A model generated the notes under the pieces. The model was not told the DNA's origin. It searched no databases and saw only the letters and a program-made list of their open reading frames with translations. Shown here piece after piece: positions 1-6,369 of a stretch of DNA of 12,023 nt; within the stretch, counting starts at the first letter, position 1, and each line of letters starts with the position of its first letter. The translations under genes were made by a program, and so were the position numbers. This stretch comes from Rickettsiales bacterium (GTDB lineage Bacteria; Pseudomonadota; Alphaproteobacteria; Rs-D84; CACZYB01): assembly GCA_031288035.1 (NCBI GenBank), contig JAITSG010000050.1, positions 1 to 12,023 on the forward strand, written 5' to 3'.

Positions 1-339
1 ACGTACACGGCATGGGACGGGAGCAGCGTAACATACACATCGCCGTACAAGGCTCGTCAGAACAGCTACAGCATACAAGCTAGTACCTGGGCATGTACTA
101 CGAGCTCCAGCACGGCTCCTAATGCGGCGAGCGACGCGCAGTGCAGGAGCGGCCAGTACTGCTGGTGCGCGTATTCTAAGTCTCCGGATACTTCGGCAAG
201 CACATTCTCCTCGGGGGCTTGGTCCTCCTGGGTGTTCTACGGTGACCATAGCTCGGCGGCGGTTTGTGCTTCTAATTGCGCCGTTAATTGCGCGGATTAT
301 GCGATTTATTCGTCTTACGGCGGCGTCGTCAAGTGGTAG
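1..339 (+). CDS. Secreted/surface-type Ser- and Cys-rich protein, C-terminal fragment (5' end outside window)
   Basis: Reading frame 1 is open from the first base to a TAG at 337-339, giving 112 residues with no start codon of its own, so this is the 3' end of a gene that begins upstream. The fragment is rich in Ser, Thr, Tyr, Trp and Cys. It has a Cys/Trp cluster (QYCWCAYSK, about residues 60-68), then SSWVFYGDHSS and a spaced CASNCAVNCA run near the end. Paired cysteines and a lack of charge suggest a disulfide-bonded extracellular protein. Codon use (ACA, ACT, TCT, AAT) is looser than in the neighbouring housekeeping genes and resembles the surface protein at 6370-7704, suggesting a similar history. 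I do not recognise a named domain and assign no function. It converges on the CDGSH gene with a 10-bp gap. Confidence 0.7.
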   Translation, partial: TYTAWDGSSVTYTSPYKARQNSYSIQASTWACTTSSSTAPNAASDAQCRSGQYCWCAYSKSPDTSASTFSSGAWSSWVFYGDHSSAAVCASNCAVNCADYAIYSSYGGVVKW

Positions 340-349
340 GGTGGCGCTT

Positions 350-1051
350 CTATCTCCCGCTCTTCGCCCGCCATCCCGGCGCGGAGGCGTGGGCACCGTT
401 GCAAAACGGCTTGCTCGAGCTCCGGCCGCACCGGCACAGAGTCTGCTTCATCCTGACCTCGTAGCTCTCGCCGTACTCGCTCTCGACCCTGATGCCGCCC
501 CTGACCCATACGGGGCCGCTTATCTTAAGCTTCGCGTCCTCGATAAGCGCGATGGACGGCGGAAGCCTGTCCTCCAGCACGCGCCCGGCCTTGTCCAGGA
601 TTATCAGCCGGCCGGCGGGGCAGAGGTCGGCTTCCTTCCTCGCCTGCCCGGCCTCCCACTCTCCGCCTTCCTCGACAAGGTTCCATATGCGCCCGGCCGC
701 GTCGCAGAAGCGCGCGAACGCGCAGAACCTCTCGTTGTCCAAAAGATCTACGTCCGGGCCGGGCAGGCGCTCGGCGTCCATCATGTAGGGCCGGAAGCCG
801 GCCGTCTCCGTCCCGTCGAACGCATACGGCTTGAGATGCGAGGAGTCGCAGAACGGGGCGGTCTCGCTCCGGCCGCAGCGGCACAGCGCGACCGGCTCGC
901 CCGGCCTTATGTCGAACTTCCTGCCGTCGCCGTAGGAAACGGAAATTCCCTTCTCGTCGGCCAGGATGAGCTTTTCCGATATGTCCTCTATGCCGAAGAC
1001 CATGTACGGGCCGTCCTTCGTTACCTTTATGTACGGTTTCTTGCCTTGCAT
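350..1051 (-). CDS. CDGSH-type iron-sulfur protein with two CDGSH motifs flanking a ferredoxin-like segment
   Basis: This 233-residue protein has two CDGSH iron-sulfur signatures, which bind [2Fe-2S] clusters through three Cys and one His. Motif 1 uses C57, C59, C68 and H72 (CRCGRSETAPFCDSSH). Motif 2 uses C206, C208, C217 and H221 (CRCGRSSSKPFCNGAH). Between them, C110, C116 and C144 (RFCDAAGRIWNLV ... ADLCPAGRL) look like the divergent ferredoxin-type segment often found in bacterial CDGSH proteins. The role is probably redox or iron-sulfur handling in the cytoplasm; no substrate can be read from sequence. Both motifs depart slightly from the CDGSH core (CDSSH and CNGAH) but keep all ligands. 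I chose the ATG at 1051 over one 31 codons upstream because a purine-rich GGAGGAAAGGGGGCGAG stretch precedes it and the homologous part starts there. It is divergent from nrdA. Confidence 0.85.
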   Translation of the reverse strand: MQGKKPYIKVTKDGPYMVFGIEDISEKLILADEKGISVSYGDGRKFDIRPGEPVALCRCGRSETAPFCDSSHLKPYAFDGTETAGFRPYMMDAERLPGPDVDLLDNERFCAFARFCDAAGRIWNLVEEGGEWEAGQARKEADLCPAGRLIILDKAGRVLEDRLPPSIALIEDAKLKISGPVWVRGGIRVESEYGESYEVRMKQTLCRCGRSSSKPFCNGAHASAPGWRAKSGR

Positions 1052-1155
1052 CTCGCCCCCTTTCCTCCTCTTCTCCAAAGGATAAGCCCTGGCGCGGCGG
1101 ATGGCAATAAGAAGAAAGTCCGTAAAAATAATGATAAAATTCAAAATACTACATG

Positions 1156-1171
1156 TTGTTATATAAATGGC
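1156..1171. promoter_or_regulatory. Possible degenerate second NrdR box
   Basis: This 16-bp stretch keeps the central TATATA-like core of an NrdR box but matches the consensus at only about half its positions. Its interest is its placement: it starts exactly 31 bp upstream of the strong box at 1187. NrdR boxes usually occur as pairs about three helical turns apart. It partly overlaps the start of the region upstream of the nrdA -35. Confidence 0.35.
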
Positions 1172-1200
1172 TTGATTTTGGCCTTAACACAAGATATAGT
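1172..1200 (+). promoter_or_regulatory. nrdAB promoter
   Basis: TTGATT (1172-1177) and TATAGT (1195-1200) are separated by 17 bp, a good sigma-70-type promoter. Transcription should start near 1207, leaving a leader of about 12 nt that contains the AAGGAGAAG ribosome binding site just before the nrdA ATG. The -10 lies inside the NrdR box. Confidence 0.7.
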
Positions 1201-1202
1201 GT
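1187..1202. promoter_or_regulatory. NrdR box (operator)
   Basis: The sequence ACACAAGATATAGTGT matches the known NrdR consensus acaCwAtATaTwGtgt at 15 of 16 positions. NrdR is the ATP/dATP-sensing repressor of ribonucleotide reductase operons. The box overlaps the -10 hexamer at 1195-1200, where bound repressor would block RNA polymerase. NrdR itself is not in this window. Confidence 0.8.
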
Positions 1203-1218
1203 TTAAAGGAGAAGAATA

Positions 1219-3414
1219 ATGCAAGGAAACGCTTGGAAAGACCTGGCCGAATTCGCGGCGCGGGGGCTTGATGTGAACCTGTCCGACCTGAAACTGGCGC
1301 CGGGCGCCGGGGTGGAGGACCTTATCTCCGCCGCTCTCGGCCTTACCGACGTGCGGCACCCGGACTGGAAAGATTTTGCGGGCAGGGCGAAAATGGCCGA
1401 CCTGGTCCGCCAAACGGCCCTCAAACGCAACTCGTTCCCCGAATTCGTGTACGACGACTATCCCAAATATGCCGCGGGAATGGCGGAGCAGGGGCTATAT
1501 TCGCCAGTCCTGCTTGAGAAATATTCGGCCGCGGAGCTCGAAGCCGCCGGAAAATTCATAAACAAGGACTACGACTTCATATACGACTATGCCGGGGCGG
1601 ACCTTTTGTCCCGCAGATACCTTGTCGAATCCGCGGACGGGCTCTGCGAGCTGCCCCAGGAAATGTTCCTCACCATAGCCCTCCTCTTGGAACGCAACGC
1701 CGAGCCGGCCTCGCGCATGGAGGCCGCGAAGGACACGTACGAAAAGCTGGCGGCCAAGAAAATATCCCTGGGCACGCCCTTCTTGATGAACCTGCGCCGG
1801 CCAGAGGGAAACCTGAGCTCGTGCTTCGTGACCGTCATGGACGACTCGCGCGATTCCATATTCTACGTAATAGACCAGATATCCGCCATATCGAAATTCG
1901 GCGGCGGAGTTGGCGTCAACGTCTCGCGCGTCAGGTGCCGCGGCGCCAGGATAAGGGAAATCAAAAACGCCTCCGGCGGAGTCGTCCCGTGGATACGCAT
2001 AATCAACGACACGGCAGTCGCCGTGAACCAGCAGGGCAAAAGAAAAGGCGCGGTCACGGTCTCGCTCGACGTGTGGCACCGCGACATAGAGGACTTCCTC
2101 GAGCTCAGGACCGAAAACGGCGACCAGCGCATGAAGGCCTACGACATATTCCCTCAGGTCGTGGTGCCAGACCTGTTCATGCGGCGCGCCGAGGAAAACG
2201 CCAGCTGGCTCCTGGTAGACCCGAACGAGGTCCGCATGAAATACGGCGCCGAGATAGCCGACCTGTGGGGCGAGAAGTTCGAGGAGCTCTACGCCCGGCT
2301 AGAGGCCGACGCGGAGAGCCTCGAGATGGGGAAAACCGTCCCGGCCAAGGACATACTGAAGCGCATGATGAAATCCCAGGTCGAAACCGGCATGCCGTAC
2401 ATAGCCTTCAAGGACACGCTCAACCGCTATAACCCGAACAAGCACGACGGCGCGATAGTGGGCACGAACCTGTGCACGGAATCGCACAGCAACGTGCGGC
2501 CGAGCAAAGTCTGCGAAACCATGCTCTCGGACGACGGGCGCGCGGTGCGCGCGGCGGAGGGCGGACTGGTGCACGTGTGCAACCTCGCCTCGTTGAACCT
2601 CGCCGCGATAGACACGGACGCCGAGCTGGCCTCCGCCTGCGCCGCCGCCGTGCGGATGCTCGACAACGCGATCGACTTCACCGAATGCCCGGTGCCCGAG
2701 GGGACCATGCACAACCGCCGCTACCGCACGATCGGCGTGGGGGCGATGGGGCTGGCCGACAGGCTGGCCAAAAACGGCATCCTGTATTCCAAATCCGCAG
2801 AATACGTCGACGACCTGTTCGAGAAAATCGCCCTATACAACATCCGCGCCAGCATAGACATAGCCCGCAAGAAAGGCACGTTTACGGCCTACGCCGGATC
2901 GGACTGGGACCGCGGAATAATCATGGGACGCGACAAAACGTGGTTCAGGAAAAACTCGAAGCGCAGATCCGAATGGGACGCGGTGTTCGAGGCCTTGTCC
3001 GTGCACGGGATAAGAAACTCGCAGATAAGCGCAATAGCGCCGAACACGAGCTCCTCCCTGATACAGGGATGCACGGCCTCCGTCCTGCCCGTCTACAGCA
3101 AGTTCTTCGTCGAGACGCACGGGCTCGGCAGCGTGCCGAACTGCCCCCCGTTCATAAAGGACCACTTCTGGGAATACCAGGAAAGCCGGAACATAGACCG
3201 CTTGGCCATAGTCGACGTGGTCGCCAGGATAAGCAAGTGGATAGACACCGGCGTCTCGATGGAGCTCATCTACAACCTGAACGACGGAATAATGGCCAGG
3301 AACATAATGGACACAATATTCCATGCCTGGAAAAATGACATAAAGACCATATACTACACCAGGACGATACAAAGGGATTCGTCCGCCGACGAATGCGTCA
3401 GCTGCGCGAACTAG
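1219..3414 (+). CDS. nrdA: Class I ribonucleoside-diphosphate reductase, alpha (catalytic) subunit
   Basis: This subunit reduces ribonucleoside diphosphates to deoxyribonucleotides, using a radical delivered by the beta subunit encoded next. It is 731 residues long. C202 and C454 correspond to the redox pair C225/C462 of the E. coli enzyme. NLCTE (417-421) supplies the active-site Asn, thiyl-radical Cys419 and Glu. YY at 712-713 is the radical-transfer tyrosine pair, and the tail carries C726-V-S-C729 for re-reduction. The N terminus is short: it begins inside what would be the ATP-cone, lacking the first strand/VxKRxG part, so the dATP-binding activity switch is probably missing. The start is firm, because AAGGAGAAG sits just upstream and an in-frame TAA at 1204 excludes extension. 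nrdB follows after 8 nt. Expression is probably controlled by NrdR at 1187-1202. Confidence 0.95.
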   Translation: MQGNAWKDLAEFAARGLDVNLSDLKLAPGAGVEDLISAALGLTDVRHPDWKDFAGRAKMADLVRQTALKRNSFPEFVYDDYPKYAAGMAEQGLYSPVLLEKYSAAELEAAGKFINKDYDFIYDYAGADLLSRRYLVESADGLCELPQEMFLTIALLLERNAEPASRMEAAKDTYEKLAAKKISLGTPFLMNLRRPEGNLSSCFVTVMDDSRDSIFYVIDQISAISKFGGGVGVNVSRVRCRGARIREIKNASGGVVPWIRIINDTAVAVNQQGKRKGAVTVSLDVWHRDIEDFLELRTENGDQRMKAYDIFPQVVVPDLFMRRAEENASWLLVDPNEVRMKYGAEIADLWGEKFEELYARLEADAESLEMGKTVPAKDILKRMMKSQVETGMPYIAFKDTLNRYNPNKHDGAIVGTNLCTESHSNVRPSKVCETMLSDDGRAVRAAEGGLVHVCNLASLNLAAIDTDAELASACAAAVRMLDNAIDFTECPVPEGTMHNRRYRTIGVGAMGLADRLAKNGILYSKSAEYVDDLFEKIALYNIRASIDIARKKGTFTAYAGSDWDRGIIMGRDKTWFRKNSKRRSEWDAVFEALSVHGIRNSQISAIAPNTSSSLIQGCTASVLPVYSKFFVETHGLGSVPNCPPFIKDHFWEYQESRNIDRLAIVDVVARISKWIDTGVSMELIYNLNDGIMARNIMDTIFHAWKNDIKTIYYTRTIQRDSSADECVSCAN

Positions 3415-3422
3415 GAGGAAAG

Positions 3423-4454
3423 ATGGAAAAGAAAAGGCTGTTCAACGTCTCGGGCGACGACGCCCCGGAAAGGCGTCGGATGATCGGCGGGAACGTCACG
3501 AACCTGTTCAACCTGAACAACGTGAAATACCAGTGGGCGAACAAGCTGTACCGCGCCATGATGGAGAACTTCTGGATCCCGGAAAAGGTCTCCCTGCTGG
3601 ACGACAAGCTCTCGTACCCGAAGCTCTCGCCGGCGGAAACCGAGGCATACGACGGCGTGCTGTCCTTCCTCGTCTTCCTGGACAGCATACAGACGAACAA
3701 CCTCCCCAACATAGCGGAGTGCATCACCGCGCCGGAAGTCGCGCTGGTGCTAGCCATACAGACGTACCAGGAGGCCGTGCACTCGCAGAGCTATTCCTAT
3801 ATAATCGAAAGCATCATGCCGCCCGCGAAAAAGGACGCGATATACGACCGCTGGCGCGAGGACAAGATACTGCTGGAGCGCAACGAATACATAGCCCGCA
3901 TATACCAGGACTTCGTGGACGCGAGGACGGACAGGAACTTCGCCCGCGCCCTGGTCGCCAACTTCCTCCTGGAAGGCGTGTACTTCTACAACGGATTCAA
4001 CTTCTTCTACAACCTCGCCGCGCGCAGCCTCATGATAGGCACGGCGGACGAGATAAAGTACATCAACCGCGACGAGCTCACCCACTGCGTATTGTTCTCG
4101 AACATGATACGCGAGATACGCGCCGAAAACCCGAAGTTCTTCGACGACGGCGAGATACGCGACATGTTCCAGAAGGCCGTGGAACAGGAAATAGCGTGGA
4201 GCCGCCACGCCATACGCGGCGTCGTGGGCATAGACGGCTCCACCATAGAAAAATACACCAAGTTCATCGCAAACCAGCGCATGCGCGAAATAGGCATGAA
4301 CCAGATATATCCAGGATACGACGCCTCGCCGTACGCCCACCTCGACGCCATATCCGACACCAGAGGCGCCGGATCGGTCAAGGGAAATTTCTTCGAGGCG
4401 AACGTGTCGTCGTACAACCAGAGCTCCGCGGTAGGCGGATGGGACGACATCTAG
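3423..4454 (+). CDS. nrdB: Class I ribonucleoside-diphosphate reductase, beta (radical) subunit
   Basis: The 343-residue beta subunit holds the di-metal centre and tyrosyl radical that start catalysis in NrdA. All ligands can be aligned to E. coli R2: D87, E117, H120, E184, E218 and H221 (from LLEGVYFYNGF and RDELTH). Y124 in HSQSYSY matches radical Tyr122, so this is a tyrosyl-radical enzyme rather than a class Ic form with Phe at that site. The C-terminal tail, ending GGWDDI, would dock on the alpha subunit. I chose the ATG at 3423 because AGGAGG (3413-3418) overlaps the nrdA stop and lies just before it. A longer frame from 3393 would overlap nrdA and has no such site. It is cotranscribed and probably translationally coupled with nrdA. 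Confidence 0.93.
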   Translation: MEKKRLFNVSGDDAPERRRMIGGNVTNLFNLNNVKYQWANKLYRAMMENFWIPEKVSLLDDKLSYPKLSPAETEAYDGVLSFLVFLDSIQTNNLPNIAECITAPEVALVLAIQTYQEAVHSQSYSYIIESIMPPAKKDAIYDRWREDKILLERNEYIARIYQDFVDARTDRNFARALVANFLLEGVYFYNGFNFFYNLAARSLMIGTADEIKYINRDELTHCVLFSNMIREIRAENPKFFDDGEIRDMFQKAVEQEIAWSRHAIRGVVGIDGSTIEKYTKFIANQRMREIGMNQIYPGYDASPYAHLDAISDTRGAGSVKGNFFEANVSSYNQSSAVGGWDDI

Positions 4455-4456
4455 GC

Positions 4457-4485
4457 TTGCATTCGGAGAAGCCGCCTGCTATCAT
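4457..4485 (+). promoter_or_regulatory. tRNA-Arg promoter
   Basis: TTGCAT (4457-4462) and TATCAT (4480-4485) are 17 bp apart, directly after the nrdB stop codon. The predicted start near 4492 is 2 nt before the mature tRNA, so the tRNA has its own promoter with almost no 5' leader. Confidence 0.75.
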
Positions 4486-4493
4486 CGCGCCGT

Positions 4494-4570
<77 letters not shown>

Positions 4571-4574
4571 TGAA

Positions 4575-4597
4575 AAACCACAGAAAACCAGTGGTTT
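4575..4597. terminator. Hairpin between convergent tRNA-Arg and CDF genes
   Basis: AAACCAC (4575-4581) and GTGGTTT (4591-4597) form a 7-bp stem with a 9-nt loop. Read on the minus strand, the stem runs into a five-T tract, as expected for the terminator of the transporter gene ending at 4604. Read on the plus strand it lies just past the tRNA CCA but has no good T tract. The stem is AT-rich and weak. Confidence 0.5.
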
Positions 4598-4603
4598 GCG
4601 CCT

Positions 4604-5191
4604 TCAAGAACCGGCGGACCCGCACTGCGTGCACCTCGCCTCCCCGAACATCTCCCCCACCTCGCGCACGGCATACGCCCAGATGGCCGCGCTTACCACG
4701 AGGTCGGGCCACTTGCTCCCGGACAACAGCACGCATACGCCGCCGCACACGACCCCGAGGTTTATCAAACAGTCGATATGCGAGCATATCTCGCTCGCCC
4801 TTACGTTGGCGTCCTTGCTGCGCAGCCTTTGCAGCAGGCGTCGGGAAACCAAATTCGCCATGAACGCGAACAGCGACACCGTTATCATGGTCCTGTATTC
4901 CGGAACCGGCGTCGCGACGGCGAACCTGCGCACAATCTCGTATCCGACGAAGGCGAGCATCACGCTCTGGATGCAGGCGCTCAGGAACGCAATCTGCTTC
5001 TTGGCGTGGACGCACTTCGCCAAGGCGTAAAGCGAAAGCCCGTATATGGCCGCGTCGGAGAGCATGTCGAGCGAATCGGACACAAGCCCAAGCGAGTTGG
5101 ACAAGAGCCCGAGCGCTCCCTCTATCAAAAAGAACGAGGCGTTGAGCAGGAATACTATCCAAAGCGTGCCTCTTTCCGTCAGCCGTAACAT
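4604..5191 (-). CDS. Cation diffusion facilitator-type transporter, transmembrane domain only
   Basis: This 195-residue inner-membrane protein resembles CDF transporters, which export Zn, Co, Cd or similar divalent metals by proton exchange. The second membrane segment has the family pattern GALGLLSNSLGLVSDSLDML followed by SD, giving D42-x3-D46 of the metal site, with D39 nearby. In the fifth segment, CSHID (136-140) has Cys at the usual first-ligand position, with D140 keeping the second; the His is displaced to 138. SKWPDLVVSAAI near 159-170 fits the last membrane segment. It lacks the roughly 80-residue cytosolic C-terminal domain of typical CDFs and ends in a short CTQC tail. I chose the ATG at 5191 because AAAGGGG lies before it; the longer frame upstream is not family-like and covers the promoter. 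Metal specificity cannot be read. Confidence 0.8.
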   Translation of the reverse strand: MLRLTERGTLWIVFLLNASFFLIEGALGLLSNSLGLVSDSLDMLSDAAIYGLSLYALAKCVHAKKQIAFLSACIQSVMLAFVGYEIVRRFAVATPVPEYRTMITVSLFAFMANLVSRRLLQRLRSKDANVRASEICSHIDCLINLGVVCGGVCVLLSGSKWPDLVVSAAIWAYAVREVGEMFGEARCTQCGSAGS

Positions 5192-5211
5192 GAAATCCCC
5201 TTTTTCCCCAT

Positions 5212-5240
5212 ATATTATACGGAAGAAGCGCACGAAGCAA
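5212..5240 (-). promoter_or_regulatory. Promoter of the CDF-type transporter
   Basis: On the minus strand, TTGCTT (5240-5235) is followed after 17 bp by TAATAT (5217-5212). An overlapping TATAAT (5219-5214) would give a 15-bp spacer. Transcription would begin near 5205, leaving a leader of about 14 nt with an AAAGGGG ribosome binding site. Confidence 0.6.
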
Positions 5241-5287
5241 TAAAAAACGACCGCGCGCGAAATCCGCGTAAAATTTTTTGCGCCGCC

Positions 5288-5320
5288 CTTGACAATCTTT
5301 GCCCGGCCACTACATATAAA
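5288..5320 (+). promoter_or_regulatory. hsp20 operon promoter, possibly heat-shock type
   Basis: CCCTTGACA (-35 at 5289-5294) is followed by TACATATAAA (5311-5320), where CATATA (5313-5318) gives an 18-bp spacer. The extended CCCTTGA element and a CATNTA-like -10 resemble RpoH (sigma-32) promoters, which would suit a small heat-shock gene. The -35 also equals the sigma-70 consensus, so either factor is possible. Confidence 0.5.
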
Positions 5321-5349
5321 ACCGGATAAAACAAACAAGGGAGGCGAAA

Positions 5350-5901
5350 ATGAGAAACGATACGAAAGCTTTGGCAATCGGGCTCGGCGCCCTGCTGGCC
5401 GGCGGCGCGGCCTATTACGGCCTTAAGGAAGACCCGGCGCGCGCGAAGGTCGTGGTGCTAGACGACTTCGACATGCCGTTTTCCAGGATGCAGAGCAGGA
5501 TGAACCGCCTGCTAGCCGAAATGGACAGGGATTTCGAGGAATTCGACCGCGCATTCATGCCGCCCGCGAACGTGCGCCGCGCGCGCATGGACGCCGCGGT
5601 CAAGGACGGCAAATTCAGGCTGGTCGCCGAAATGCCGGGAATAAAAAAGGACGACATAGACATATCGGCGCACGACGGCCTGCTTACCGTAAAAGGCGAA
5701 CGCAAGGCCAAGGCCGACGAGGACAAGGACGGATACTATATCCGCGAAAGGTCGGCGAGCTCGTTCTCGCGCACGGTGAGCCTGCCCGAAGGCGCGGACA
5801 TAGACAAGGCGGAAACCTCGTTCTCGGACGGCGTGCTGACGATAACCATGCCGGTCAAGGGACTGCCCAAGCCGCAGGTCAGGAAGCTTGCCATAAAATG
5901 A
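5350..5901 (+). CDS. Small heat-shock protein (Hsp20 family) with an N-terminal membrane segment
   Basis: Hsp20 proteins are ATP-independent chaperones that hold unfolding proteins. The alpha-crystallin domain spans about residues 79-169 of 183, including EMPGIKKDDIDI, LLTVKGER and the hallmark GVLTITMP (161-168). A C-terminal LAI (180-182) resembles the I-x-I motif used in oligomer assembly. Unusually, residues 7-24 form a hydrophobic Gly/Ala-rich segment (LAIGLGALLAGGAAYYGL), so the protein may be tethered to the inner membrane or exported; the usual cytosolic Hsp20 has no such segment. Residues 40-72 (acidic, with Met and Arg) may be the substrate-binding arm. GGGAGG upstream supports the start. 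Its stop overlaps the next start (ATGA), making a translationally coupled operon. Confidence 0.9.
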   Translation: MRNDTKALAIGLGALLAGGAAYYGLKEDPARAKVVVLDDFDMPFSRMQSRMNRLLAEMDRDFEEFDRAFMPPANVRRARMDAAVKDGKFRLVAEMPGIKKDDIDISAHDGLLTVKGERKAKADEDKDGYYIRERSASSFSRTVSLPEGADIDKAETSFSDGVLTITMPVKGLPKPQVRKLAIK

Positions 5902-6104
5902 TAAAGGCCGGCGCGGAATACATCCACTTCAAAGGCGGGCGCTACCTGGTGCTCGCCCTGGCGAAGCACAGCGAGACGCTGGAGGACATGGTCGTCTATA
6001 CGGCCCTGGACGGCGACGGCTCCGTGTGGGCGCGCCCCGCGTCCATGTGGGAAGAGGACGTCGGCGGCAGGCCGAGGTTCGCCGAGGCGAAGCATGATAA
6101 TTGA
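5898..6104 (+). CDS. DUF1653 domain protein
   Basis: This 68-residue protein matches the DUF1653 pattern along its whole length: YIHFKGGRYLVLALAKHSE near the start, LEDMVVYTALDGDGSVWARP in the middle, and a final GGRPRF. The family consists of small, single-domain proteins, probably beta-rich, whose function is not known to me. It starts with the ATG of the ATGA overlap with hsp20 and its end overlaps the DUF167 gene by 11 nt, so all three should be made from one mRNA. Length is normal for the family. Confidence 0.85.
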   Translation: MIKAGAEYIHFKGGRYLVLALAKHSETLEDMVVYTALDGDGSVWARPASMWEEDVGGRPRFAEAKHDN

Positions 6105-6318
6105 CGTGCGCCTTTGCCCCGGGGCGTCGCGGGACGCGGTGCTCGGCGAAACGGACGGAAGGCTGCGCGTAGCCGTGCGCGCCCCCGCCGCAGAGGGCAG
6201 GGCAAACGACGCCCTTGTCAAATTCCTTGCCAAAAAATACGGTGTCGCGAAGTCGGACGTGGAAATCCTCTCCGGCCGCACCGGGCGGAACAAGCGGGTG
6301 CTGATAGGCGCGGGGTAA
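6094..6318 (+). CDS. DUF167 / UPF0235 (YggU-like) protein
   Basis: This 74-residue protein has the DUF167 hallmarks: an opening strand (IIDVRLCPGASRDAV), the conserved block VAVRAPAAEGRANDAL around residues 26-41, then FLAKKYGV and the closing VEILSGRTGRNKRVLI. Members are small alpha/beta proteins of uncertain function. The length is slightly short at the C terminus compared with E. coli YggU (about 96 residues) but the whole core is present. A GAGG precedes the ATG. It is the last gene of the hsp20 operon and converges on the DGR-target-like gene, with 51 nt between the two stop codons. Confidence 0.9.
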   Translation: MIIDVRLCPGASRDAVLGETDGRLRVAVRAPAAEGRANDALVKFLAKKYGVAKSDVEILSGRTGRNKRVLIGAG

Positions 6319-6355
6319 GCTCATACCCGCCGGCTATGACGGCGGAACATGCCGC
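6313..6355. other. Cluster of small inverted repeats between convergent genes
   Basis: GGGTA (6313-6317)/TACCC (6324-6328), TCATA (6321-6325)/TATGA (6335-6339) and GCGG (6342-6345)/CCGC (6352-6355) can each form a short hairpin. The first two overlap and exclude each other. None is followed by a T tract, so I do not call a terminator. They lie just beyond the 3' end of the candidate variable region of the minus-strand gene. Confidence 0.4.
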
Positions 6356-6369
6356 TCGCGGCTGCGGCC

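Noticed and set aside
122..1219. A 365-codon plus-strand open frame spanning the start of the window to nrdA
   Set aside because: It runs antisense to the CDGSH gene, whose iron-sulfur motifs are unmistakable, and its low-complexity Arg/Ala/Pro product looks like a GC-rich shadow frame.
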